The notes under the pieces were generated by a model. It had not been told where the DNA came from. It ran no database searches and was given only the letters and a program-made list of their open reading frames with translations. A stretch of 64,000 bases of DNA from Allomuricauda sp. Its GTDB lineage: Bacteria; Bacteroidota; Bacteroidia; Flavobacteriales; Flavobacteriaceae. The position numbers and the translations under genes were made by a program. The DNA lies in NCBI GenBank assembly GCA_030148335.1, contig JASBTQ010000007.1, positions 1 to 64,000 of the forward strand, read 5' to 3'. Positions within the stretch are counted from its first letter, which is position 1; each line of letters begins with the position of its first letter. Positions 43,125 to 50,637 of the stretch are shown one piece after another.

Positions 43125-43480
43125 TCCTGTTTCGATTTAGCCTATGACCAAAGGTCTTTCCTTTTAATCAATATACAAAACTAAATGTAGAAATACAGTT
43201 TTGTTCAGGAATCATCGCCCTATTGATGTTCTCCCAATACTGACAACCGTCATAAAAATCATTCTATCACATCATTTTGCTTAAGCGACATTTACCTTTT
43301 TCCTTGACCCATTTTACATACGATAATCTTTTTTAACCTTTTGATAATCCCTTTTCCTTTTTCATAACCTTTATTGTTTTCTTCTTAATCCGCAACGATA
43401 TTCCTCTCATCTATTTTAGCACCACAACTGACCAAGGAGACAAAATAGACCTTGGTGCCATATCCAACCAAAATTAAACT
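43125..43480. other. Divergent intergenic region, no gene
   Basis: A -7-like TAGTTTTG on minus (43176-43183) may serve the regulator gene, starting transcription about 45 nt before its ATG. Two AACCTTT copies occur near 43337 and 43367. No ORF or RNA gene is recognised, and I cannot place the plus-strand promoter. Confidence 0.45.
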
Positions 43481-44479
43481 ATGATTCAAGTAAAATGTAC
43501 TTGCGCCAATAGACCCTTCAAGTCAGGAAGAGCTTTCCGTTGGACTTGTTTATTGGTATTCGCCTGCATGGGTCTTTCGCTCCAGGCACAGACACCCAAC
43601 GATGCCCTGATGATGCCTTCCAAAAACATCTGCGTGCTTCTATCGTATGACTTTGGAACTTTTGACCGATATTGGGAAGGAACCTTGTTAAGGTCCAATG
43701 AGACCATTGCCACAGTGGACCAAAAAACCATCATGCCCATGGCTGCCATCGGTATTTTGGACGACCTCAATTTTTACATCAGCCTACCCCATATCAATAC
43801 TGAATCATCCGAGCCCAATGGAGGAAAATTTGCCGGTGCCAAGGGCTTTCAGGATATCGGGTTTGCTCTTAAATATCGTGCCGTCCATCGGGATTTGGGC
43901 CCCGGAAAGTTCACTGCCCTGGCCACGGCTGGTTTTTCAACCCCTTTCACCAATTATCTTTCGGACTACAGGCCCTACAGCATTGGAGCTGGTGCCCCTG
44001 AGTTTTCCTTGCGAGGCATAACCCAATACCAATGGAACAATGGTTTTTATGCCCGTGCCTCCCTCGCCCACTTATGGCGCGGATATACCGAAGCGGAGCG
44101 GGACTATTACTATAACAATGGGAGCTACTATACCGCTTGGATGGATGTGCCCAATGCATGGACCTATGAGGGTATCCTAGGAAAATGGTTGTTCGATTAC
44201 TCTTTGAAACTTGAATTGAGCTATTTCAGCCTTACCTCGACCAGTGGGGATGATATCCGGGCATACAACGCAGCACAACCTACCAACAAAGTGGAATCCG
44301 ACCGCATAGGGTTTTCAGCACAATACTACTTCAAATCGCTGAAAGGATTTGGGGTAGTGGCCTATCACAACAGGGTGGTGGACGGAAGGAACGTTCCCAA
44401 GCTGAGCAACACGGGCTTTGGCATCACCTACCAATTCAATGTCATTAAAAAACAAACTGAAGCTACCGATGAACAATAA
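43481..44479 (+). CDS. Outer-membrane beta-barrel protein (transporter-like)
   Basis: A signal sequence (LLVFACMGLSLQAQ) is preceded by a polar extension, so a later start is possible. The mature part has alternating amphipathic strands with aromatic girdles (NFYISLPHINTE, GFALKYRAVH, YWNNG-type turns) and ends in a Gln/Asp tail after FGITYQFNVIKK. This resembles the outer-membrane channel group that includes phenol-degradation MetA-pathway proteins. The next gene overlaps its stop by 11 bp, so the two are translationally coupled. Ligand unknown; start uncertain among early Met codons. Confidence 0.75.
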   Translation: MIQVKCTCANRPFKSGRAFRWTCLLVFACMGLSLQAQTPNDALMMPSKNICVLLSYDFGTFDRYWEGTLLRSNETIATVDQKTIMPMAAIGILDDLNFYISLPHINTESSEPNGGKFAGAKGFQDIGFALKYRAVHRDLGPGKFTALATAGFSTPFTNYLSDYRPYSIGAGAPEFSLRGITQYQWNNGFYARASLAHLWRGYTEAERDYYYNNGSYYTAWMDVPNAWTYEGILGKWLFDYSLKLELSYFSLTSTSGDDIRAYNAAQPTNKVESDRIGFSAQYYFKSLKGFGVVAYHNRVVDGRNVPKLSNTGFGITYQFNVIKKQTEATDEQ

Positions 44480-46010
44480 GATATATACCCTATTATTGGC
44501 CGTGGGCCTCATTACCTTGGCCTCTTGTGAGAAAGATACCCCACAGTACCTTCCATACGAAAGTTATGCATACTCCGAACCTGATGAAGATGGCGGAGAT
44601 TGGGTTCCCGTTCTCCAAGAATCCGGGGCCGCCATTGAGATAACGGCACCAGAATCGACCGCTTCGCAATCCTATTTGGATGAGCTCGAAGATATGAAAG
44701 AAGCTATGGCCAGTATGACCTCCGAACAGAAAAAAGCGGTAAAATACTGGACCAACAATCCGGCCATACGTTGGAACGAGATTGCCCTGGAACTGATCGC
44801 CAAATACAACCTCATCCCTGGGCCCAATGCTGACGGCAGCTATACCCTGCCCAATCCTTCCAACCCAGAAGGACCACCTGCATTTCCCTTTGCCCATCCA
44901 CCTTATGCGTGCAGGGCACTGGCCTATATGTCCGTGGCCCAATTTGATGGGCTCATCAGTGCATGGCACCACAAATACAACTATAACAGACCAGCACCTT
45001 ACCAACTGGATGAAAGCATCGACTACGCCTATGAGGACAACGATATTCCCTCCTATCCTTCGGATGGTGCGGTGATTGCAAGGGCATCAAGAAACATCCT
45101 AACGGCCATGTTCCCTTTGGAAGCCGAATACTTGCAAGACCTTGAGGAAGAACATTTGGAAAGCCTGATGCTTTCTGGGGGCAATGTGATGAGTGACATC
45201 GATGCCGGAGTGGAAATCGGCGATGCGGTATCTTCCACCGCCTTGGCACGTGCCGCCAATGACGGCATGAAGAACGCCCAGACCCCAAAAGCTGTATCGG
45301 ATTCCATTAAGCAAGCCGCCCTGGACAGGTTTGGCTGGGCCTGGGACAATCTGGAAATCCCAGTGCGCCCCGTGGGCCTTACCCCGCTCTTTGGCAAAGT
45401 GACCATGTGGAGCATTGATGATGTGGAAAGCGTTCGTCCCATAGCCCCACCACAATTGGATTCACAGGAATTTTTGGACGATGTGAAACTACTGAAAGAC
45501 TACGCCGACAACATGACCGACGAACACCGTAGGATCGCCAACTTTTGGCAGGACGGGCTTGGCACCTATACGCCTCCGGGACACTGGAACCGTATTGCCA
45601 ATGAGCTTATGGTGGAATATCGGTTGAATCCCTTGCAAACTACACGGACCCTGGCCTATATGAACATGGCCATCATGGATTCGGGAATAAGCTGTTGGGA
45701 TGCCAAATACTACTACCATTATCCTAGGCCCATACAGTTGATCGAAGGATTCAAGACGATTGCGGGTACACCCAATTTTCCGAGCTATACCTCTGGACAC
45801 AGTGTGTTTTCGGCAGCGGCATCGGAAGTCCTTTCCTATGTTTTCCCAGAGGAAGCATCCAAGATGAGGGCTTGGGCAGAAGAAGCGGCGATTTCCAGAG
45901 TTTACGGCGGCATCCACTGGAGTTTTGATGCCACTGTGGGCACGGAACAAGGGCAAAATGTTGCCCAATACACCATTGATAGGGCCAAAGCAGACGGTGC
46001 CGACCAATGA
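44469..46010 (+). CDS. PAP2/vanadium-haloperoxidase-like lipoprotein, two repeats
   Basis: I use the Met at 44469 since it gives a lipoprotein signal (LLLAVGLITLASCEK). The C-terminal half holds a complete PAP2 signature: KYYYHYPRPIQL (about residue 411), YTSGHSVF (about 438) and SRVYGGIHWSFD (about 479). The N-terminal half has the matching KYNYNRPAPYQL (about 167) and YPSDGAVI (about 194) at identical 27-residue spacing, but lacks the catalytic His and the GGIHW motif. The active domain could be a phosphatase or haloperoxidase; the first is a degenerate copy. It overlaps the barrel gene by 11 bp. Confidence 0.88.
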   Translation: MNNKIYTLLLAVGLITLASCEKDTPQYLPYESYAYSEPDEDGGDWVPVLQESGAAIEITAPESTASQSYLDELEDMKEAMASMTSEQKKAVKYWTNNPAIRWNEIALELIAKYNLIPGPNADGSYTLPNPSNPEGPPAFPFAHPPYACRALAYMSVAQFDGLISAWHHKYNYNRPAPYQLDESIDYAYEDNDIPSYPSDGAVIARASRNILTAMFPLEAEYLQDLEEEHLESLMLSGGNVMSDIDAGVEIGDAVSSTALARAANDGMKNAQTPKAVSDSIKQAALDRFGWAWDNLEIPVRPVGLTPLFGKVTMWSIDDVESVRPIAPPQLDSQEFLDDVKLLKDYADNMTDEHRRIANFWQDGLGTYTPPGHWNRIANELMVEYRLNPLQTTRTLAYMNMAIMDSGISCWDAKYYYHYPRPIQLIEGFKTIAGTPNFPSYTSGHSVFSAAASEVLSYVFPEEASKMRAWAEEAAISRVYGGIHWSFDATVGTEQGQNVAQYTIDRAKADGADQ

Positions 46011-46016
46011 TTTTAG

Positions 46017-46628
46017 CTAAACGCTGACTATTGTTCTAAAAGTAAGGTTGATTCTCGGCGTTTTCACCAACTTTGTTGGTGGCAAACGATGCAACCAATG
46101 GCTCTGGGTAATTCCCTTCATTACCAAGAGACTCCCATGGTCGAGGATCAGCTCTACTTTTTCCTTGGTCTGCTTGTGCTTGAACGCAAATTTACGTTCG
46201 GCCCCAAAACTTAAGGAAGCTATGGCCCCATTCCGCTTCAGGTCCTTCTCCGCGTCACTGTGCCAGGCCATCCCTTCCTCCCCGGAATGGTATAGATTCA
46301 GTAAACACGAATTATAGGTTTCCCCAGTACGGTTTTCGGCCAATACCTTCAACTCCAAGAGGGCTTCTGTCCACGGCAGTGCCTTTTTGGTATGGTTGGA
46401 ATAGGTGTATTCAAAAGGTCGGTCGCCATACCAGGCCACTTTACGTTTGGTCTCTATGCGCTTGCCGTAGATGATGGCCACATCGTTGGTCCAGGCAATG
46501 TTGGCCAAAAGCTCTTGAAAATAGGCATCCGCAACTTTTCGGGCCATGACAGATCCATAATAATTCACGTTGCCGTCCTTGGGCAACCAATTATGGTCGG
46601 GGTCTATTTCAGAGGTGAACAAATCCAT
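46017..46628 (-). CDS. alkB: AlkB-type alpha-ketoglutarate-dependent dioxygenase
   Basis: The 203-residue protein has the iron-binding HxD in GMAWHSDAE, the second His in SHWLHRLP and the 2-oxoglutarate-binding RINLTFR at the C-terminus. It repairs N-alkylated bases by oxidative demethylation, in the ABH2/ABH3-like branch common in Flavobacteriia. It is the last gene of the split-Ada operon and overlaps the Ada-domain gene by 20 bp. It converges with the PAP2 gene, only 6 bp away, with no hairpin between. Confidence 0.92.
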   Translation of the reverse strand: MDLFTSEIDPDHNWLPKDGNVNYYGSVMARKVADAYFQELLANIAWTNDVAIIYGKRIETKRKVAWYGDRPFEYTYSNHTKKALPWTEALLELKVLAENRTGETYNSCLLNLYHSGEEGMAWHSDAEKDLKRNGAIASLSFGAERKFAFKHKQTKEKVELILDHGSLLVMKGITQSHWLHRLPPTKLVKTPRINLTFRTIVSV

Positions 46629-46860
46629 CTTTCCATTGTTTATAGGCCTCCTTCATGCAGTGTCCGCAAGGTCGGAACCCCATTTTCCGTGCCTCGGCAT
46701 CCGATTTAAAAAAAACTCTGTTCTCCCGCTTCATACGTTTGCTCGAAGCACACCCCAAGGTACCATATATTTTCAACCTTTTGTTCCCGCCCAGTACAAT
46801 CTCCCCTTTTCGGATCATGTTCAGGACTTCTTTTTTATCGGTATCGGAATGAAATACCAT
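46609..46860 (-). CDS. Stand-alone Ada-type metal-binding domain protein
   Basis: The 83-residue protein corresponds to the N-terminal zinc domain of Ada. The C-terminal FRPCGHCMKEA matches FRPCKRC of E. coli Ada, and RENRVFFKSDAEA aligns with the middle. Only C37 is available for the first Cys pair (YGTLGCASSKRM), where E. coli has C38 and C42. So three of the four Cys ligands are visible. In Ada, Cys38 takes methyl from phosphotriesters. It lies 3 bp after the oxygenase gene and overlaps alkB. Confidence 0.85.
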   Translation of the reverse strand: MVFHSDTDKKEVLNMIRKGEIVLGGNKRLKIYGTLGCASSKRMKRENRVFFKSDAEARKMGFRPCGHCMKEAYKQWKDGFVHL

Positions 46861-46863
46861 TTC

Positions 46864-47577
46864 TCAACTGACGGCATCGTGAAAAATGATGCCTAGCGTA
46901 CATCTTTCACCGTGGTGCAGTTCACTTACCCCATGCTTCATATTCACCCTGTAGTATCCCTTTGTGCCTTTTACCGGTCTAAAATTCGTGGTGAAGAGTA
47001 CCATATCCCCTTTCTTGGGCCTGAGCACAATGGCTTTGGATTGGGCCCTCGGTGTTTGTTGGGTCATGACAAATTCACCTCCTTGGTAATCGGTATCGGG
47101 ATCGCTCAAAAAAAGGACGGCCTGGAGAGGAAAATAGATTTCTCCGTACAGATCTTGATGCAAGGTATTGAACCCGCCCTTTCCATATTTTAAAATAAGT
47201 GGGGTAGGTTTCAACTGGTTCTGCTCCTTACATTGATCTATCAATTCCTGATGGGTTTGGGGAAAAACCTTTTTTATGTTCAACGCTTTCATCCAAAGAT
47301 TGGCAACGGGAACCAAATGTGGGTACAATCCTTCCCTGAGTTCTTGGATGGGTTCGGGCAATGGATAATCAAAATATTTGTATTCCCCCAATCCGAAACG
47401 ATAGCGTTCCATGACCACGGTCTTCCTGTACCCTTCTTTCTGATCGTATAATTCCTTCAGGGCATCGCACCTATCTGGTTCCAAAAAATCGGAAACCAAG
47501 GCATATCCCTTGTCATGCAGACTTTCTTCCACTTGGTCCCATTTGACCTCGGAACTTTGGTGCATTATTGTATTCAT
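46864..47577 (-). CDS. 2OG-Fe(II) oxygenase, DNA-repair operon member
   Basis: The track start at 47703 runs into the Ada-fusion gene; I chose the Met at 47577 just after the intergenic repeat. The 237-residue protein has the HQD iron motif (NTLHQDLYGEIYFPLQ), a second His in KHGVSELHHGERCTLG, and the jelly-roll pattern LFLSDPDTDYQGGEFVMTQ. It belongs to the 2OG-Fe(II) superfamily but not to AlkB itself. Flavobacterial Ada operons often encode this type; its substrate is unestablished. It sits between the regulator and the Ada domain gene. Confidence 0.88.
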   Translation of the reverse strand: MNTIMHQSSEVKWDQVEESLHDKGYALVSDFLEPDRCDALKELYDQKEGYRKTVVMERYRFGLGEYKYFDYPLPEPIQELREGLYPHLVPVANLWMKALNIKKVFPQTHQELIDQCKEQNQLKPTPLILKYGKGGFNTLHQDLYGEIYFPLQAVLFLSDPDTDYQGGEFVMTQQTPRAQSKAIVLRPKKGDMVLFTTNFRPVKGTKGYYRVNMKHGVSELHHGERCTLGIIFHDAVS

Positions 47578-47580
47578 GTT

Positions 47581-47634
47581 GACTGTTCGTTTTTTGATTG
47601 ATGATGGATTGGACTGTTCGTTTTTTGATGGATG
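47581..47634. repeat. 23-bp direct repeat between oxygenase and ada fusion
   Basis: GACTGTTCGTTTTTTGATTGATG (47581-47603) recurs with one mismatch at 47612-47634, a 31-bp period. It spans the 60-bp gap upstream of the oxygenase ATG. It may double a ribosome-binding A-rich stretch (AAAAAACGAACAGTC on the mRNA) or a regulator site. Confidence 0.7.
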
Positions 47635-47636
47635 TT

Positions 47637-48485
47637 TTACTCGGCAGGGGCCATTTGCGCAGCTTCCCACCCTATGATGGCACTTTTTCGGGTACTGCCC
47701 CACATATAACCTCCCACTTTTCCGGTCGATTGAATGACCCTATGGCATGGGATCAAAAAGGCTACGGGGTTTTTCCCAATGGCTGTGCCCACAGCGCGAG
47801 ATGCTTTCGGTCTTTCCATTTTTTGTGCAATGGATCCATACACCTCCAAACTTCCGGTCGGGATCTTGAGCAGGGTTTCCCATACTTTCAATTGGAAGGG
47901 CGTACCGTGCAAATGCAGTTTGATCTGTTCCTGCTTGCTCCAATCATCCCTAAAAATGGCCAGTCCGTCCTGCTGGTTCTTGTCCAACAACTGTCGATAG
48001 GTTGCATTGGGGAAACGGGACTTTAAATCCTCGAACCCCTCTTTTCCATCATCCACAAAGGACATATGGCAAATGCCCTTGGGCGTGGAGGCAACAATCA
48101 GTTTTCCAAAGGGGCTTTCCGCAAAACTATAGTTGATTTCCAAATTTTCTCCCCCATTCTTGTATTCCCCGGGGGTCATCCCTTCAATGTTGACAAAGAG
48201 GTCGTGCAATCTTCCCGTCCCGGAAAAACCTGTTTCCATGGCTGCTTCGGACAAAGTGACCTGTGTGTCCTTCAACATTTTCTTGGCATGTTCGACGCTG
48301 ATGTACTGCATGAACTTTTTGGGACTTACCCCTGCCCACTCCGTAAAGAGTCTTTGAAAATGGTATGGGCTCAAATGAACGGATTCCGCAATCTCGTTCA
48401 GGGAGGGTTGCTCCTTAAAATTGCTCCGTATGAAGCTGATGGCCTTTGCCACCCTATCGTAATTGAATTCTGCCTGCGTGTTCAT
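47637..48485 (-). CDS. AraC regulator fused to methylated-DNA cysteine methyltransferase
   Basis: The start is at 48485 (MNTQAEFNYDRV). An AraC-type HTH (SLNEIAESVHLSPYHFQRLF, then VSPKKFMQYISVEHAKKML) fills the N-terminal third. The C-terminal part is an O6-alkylguanine methyltransferase with active-site FLIPCHRVIQS (Cys near residue 244). It corresponds to Ada without the N-terminal zinc domain, which is encoded two genes later. It probably activates this operon on alkylation damage, although the methyl-sensing domain is on another chain. First gene of the operon. Confidence 0.9.
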   Translation of the reverse strand: MNTQAEFNYDRVAKAISFIRSNFKEQPSLNEIAESVHLSPYHFQRLFTEWAGVSPKKFMQYISVEHAKKMLKDTQVTLSEAAMETGFSGTGRLHDLFVNIEGMTPGEYKNGGENLEINYSFAESPFGKLIVASTPKGICHMSFVDDGKEGFEDLKSRFPNATYRQLLDKNQQDGLAIFRDDWSKQEQIKLHLHGTPFQLKVWETLLKIPTGSLEVYGSIAQKMERPKASRAVGTAIGKNPVAFLIPCHRVIQSTGKVGGYMWGSTRKSAIIGWEAAQMAPAE

Positions 48486-48566
48486 AATTATCATATTTGA
48501 ACCAAAAGTACATGGCTCAACTTGAGGATAAAACCCGAATCTTGCTGACTATTGATCGGGAACAGT

Positions 48567-49523
48567 TTACCCAGCCAACATTTCCTGGCTTTTCTTCAGG
48601 ATGTCGGCTACCCTCTTTTTCAGCGCATCGGGTTCCACGATCGTGGCATAGTCCCCGAACATGAGGAACCATCTGGCAAAGCCATTTTCCATATCGGTGG
48701 TCATAAAGGTCATTTCCATCTGTCCGCCCACAGGTTTTTCCGAAACAAAGCCATAATGCTTTCTGCCTCCCCGAATGTACTTGGCCACGGATTTGTCCAC
48801 CAAGATCTTCACCTTGGTCTTTTCCACCTCTTCCCTTTTTTCACGGTGTTCGTCCATGGTCCCGTGCTCCAGCATAAAATCCATGGAGGTCCTGGCGATG
48901 TGGTGTATCCTGTCCGTCCGAAAATGTCTGTAGTCCATCCGCAGGTGGCAATAACCCAAAATGTACCAAAACCCGTTTTCATTGAAAAGGCCCACGGGCT
49001 CTATCCTACGTTCCGATGGGTTTTCTTCCCGAAGCGATTCGTACTTTAAAAAGACCTGTTTACGCTCGGCAATGCTCTCGAACAGGATTTCAAGGGCGTT
49101 GGGCACCTCTTCGTTGAACAGCACTTGGCCCGGCACGATGGATACCTGCGACTCCAAGGCTTCCACCCAATCCTTTTCCTTGCCCCGAAGCACCGATTTC
49201 AATTTGTACATGGCCGACTCGTAGTAGGCCCCAAGGGACTTATCGGTGAACTTTTGCATGAGTTTTTCCGCCGCCACAAAACTTCCGGCCTCTTCCCGGG
49301 TGAACATCACCGGGGGCAGACGATACCCTTCCATAATGGAGTAGCCCACGCCCGCCTCACTGACTATGGGCACACCGGATGCCTCCAAGGTCCTGATGTC
49401 CCTATATACGGTACGAAGGCTCACATCGAAGCGGTCTGCCAGTTCCTGTGCCTTCACAATCCGTTTGGATTGTAGCTGTATCAAAATGGCGACTATCCTA
49501 TCAAAGCGTTTGGCGGTGTCCAT
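48567..49523 (-). CDS. YafY-type HTH/WYL-domain transcriptional regulator
   Basis: The start at 49523 (MDTAKRFDRIVAIL) is usual for the family; the track's longer form would lie across the promoter. An N-terminal HTH (AQELADRFDVSLRTVYRDIR) is followed by a WYL domain (EPVGLFNENGFWYILGYCHLR) and a C-terminal WCX-like region (VGGQMEMTFMTTD). Such proteins sense nucleotides or other ligands through WYL. The gene is divergent from a DinB gene, and two matched palindromes lie between them. A -7 element TATCTTTG (49549-49556) fits its start. Confidence 0.9.
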   Translation of the reverse strand: MDTAKRFDRIVAILIQLQSKRIVKAQELADRFDVSLRTVYRDIRTLEASGVPIVSEAGVGYSIMEGYRLPPVMFTREEAGSFVAAEKLMQKFTDKSLGAYYESAMYKLKSVLRGKEKDWVEALESQVSIVPGQVLFNEEVPNALEILFESIAERKQVFLKYESLREENPSERRIEPVGLFNENGFWYILGYCHLRMDYRHFRTDRIHHIARTSMDFMLEHGTMDEHREKREEVEKTKVKILVDKSVAKYIRGGRKHYGFVSEKPVGGQMEMTFMTTDMENGFARWFLMFGDYATIVEPDALKKRVADILKKSQEMLAG

Positions 49524-49548
49524 TCCCATAATTGCGTGAGCTATCTCC

Positions 49549-49556
49549 CAAAGATA
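49549..49556 (-). promoter_or_regulatory. -7 element TATCTTTG for WYL regulator gene
   Basis: TATCTTTG on minus matches TAnnTTTG. Transcription would begin near 49542, about 19 nt before the chosen ATG at 49523 and too late for the track's start at 49595. The -33 region is weak. Confidence 0.45.
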
Positions 49557-49645
49557 GGATTTCAATCCAAGGACCTGCGTTCTTTTCTTTCCCATCTTGA
49601 TTCATTTATAACATTATTATCCTTGGCAAAGCTAGGCCCGCAGGG

Positions 49646-49708
49646 TGACAACAGCTTGTCAAGAACTTTTTTTCGGTCTATTTTTTTTCTACTGACAAAG
49701 GGCTGTCA
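49646..49708. promoter_or_regulatory. Twin 16-bp palindromic operators between WYL gene and dinB
   Basis: TGACAACAGCTTGTCA (49646-49661) and TGACAAAGGGCTGTCA (49693-49708) share TGACAA-NN-GC-TGTCA. Their centres are 47 bp apart. The second covers the -33 region of a TAATTTTG (49720-49727) promoter for the DinB gene. Binding by the WYL regulator is inferred from position and symmetry. Confidence 0.65.
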
Positions 49709-49719
49709 CACCCCCCTTC

Positions 49720-49727
49720 TAATTTTG
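49720..49727 (+). promoter_or_regulatory. dinB -7 element TAATTTTG
   Basis: TAATTTTG matches TAnnTTTG; initiation near 49734, 28 nt before the DinB ATG. The upstream operator palindrome lies where the -33 element would be. Confidence 0.5.
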
Positions 49728-49761
49728 GTTTCAGAAATCATAAACCTTTAAATAAAACGTC

Positions 49762-50256
49762 ATGGAAAACACCGTAAAAAATCAAACTGAAGCACAAGTC
49801 ATTTCCCCTGCCCAACTTTTGGAGCACTACCAAGGCCACCGCGGTCTTACCCGAAGGGTTATCGAAGCCTTTCCAGAGAAGGAATTCTTCAACTACAACA
49901 TTGGGGGAATGCGCACCTTTGCCGAAATGACCATGGAGCTTTTGGGGATAGCCGTTCCTGGGCTGAAGGAAATCGTGACCCGCGAAACCACAGAACTGCA
50001 AGAGCATTTTGAGCACGGGAACCAAAAGGCCAAGATCTTGGAAAGATGGGACCAGGACACGGAAGAGATCAACAAGCTCTGGGGGCAGATCGAATTGGAG
50101 CGCTTCCAAGACCATATAAAACTCTTTGGCCAGTATGAAGGCACCGTGCAATCCTCCATTTTCTATTTTATGGACAATGAAATCCACCACCGGGGGCAGG
50201 GTTATGTCTATCTGAGGGCATTGGGCGTTGAACCTCCGTTTTTCTACGAGCGCTAA
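49762..50256 (+). CDS. DinB family protein
   Basis: The 164-residue four-helix bundle has the C-terminal metal-binding HHRGQGYVYLRALGVEPP, which is the DinB signature. The first expected His ligand is not obvious in the NIGGMRTFAEM region. DinB-fold proteins include thiol transferases and DNA-damage-inducible proteins; this group has no defined reaction. It is divergent from a WYL regulator, whose operators flank its promoter. A small gene follows after 11 bp. Confidence 0.88.
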   Translation: MENTVKNQTEAQVISPAQLLEHYQGHRGLTRRVIEAFPEKEFFNYNIGGMRTFAEMTMELLGIAVPGLKEIVTRETTELQEHFEHGNQKAKILERWDQDTEEINKLWGQIELERFQDHIKLFGQYEGTVQSSIFYFMDNEIHHRGQGYVYLRALGVEPPFFYER

Positions 50257-50267
50257 AAACGAATGTG

Positions 50268-50486
50268 ATGAAGACCGTTTTGGTATTTAGGACTTCAGTA
50301 TTGGGCAAGGGCCACATTAGGACACTTAGACCCTTATTGAACCAAGTGATCGACAGGAACGGGTATTGGAATTTTGACCTGGAGGATTGTGATAACATTC
50401 TCCGGGTCGAAACCCAAAACGTACAGCCACACACTATTTCAACTTTATTGAAAAAAAATGGATTTAGTTGCGAAGAACTCCATTGA
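50268..50486 (+). CDS. Small HMA-like conserved protein, function unknown
   Basis: The track uses GTG at 50265; the ATG at 50268 is better placed. The 72-residue protein (KTVLVFRTSVLGKGHIRTLR, then WNFDLEDCDNILRVET) looks like a beta-alpha-beta-beta-alpha-beta ferredoxin-like fold, similar to heavy-metal-associated domains but without a CxxC pair. The Cys in EDCDNIL and in FSCEEL are the only candidates for metal contact. It follows dinB by 11 bp and probably shares its transcript. Function is not known. Confidence 0.65.
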   Translation: MKTVLVFRTSVLGKGHIRTLRPLLNQVIDRNGYWNFDLEDCDNILRVETQNVQPHTISTLLKKNGFSCEELH

Positions 50487-50595
50487 AATTGTTTCCCGAA
50501 AAACGACCGATGATAAAGAAATCGGGCATGATCTTCGATCAAAGGATGTTGATCGGGTGTTCCGATTTTGGACCATTCGGCCCCCTAAACAGCAT

Positions 50596-50637
50596 AAGCC
50601 GGCATCCTGATCTTTTGGATCAGATGCCCGCTTTTTG
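50596..50637 (+). terminator. Terminator overlapping the end of the VPS10-like gene
   Basis: GGCATC-C-TGATC pairs with GATCA-GATGCC (50601-50628) around TTTTG, followed by TTTTTG. It terminates the plus-strand dinB operon. Its right arm also encodes the last residues (AGI) and stop of the convergent VPS10-like gene. Confidence 0.75.
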
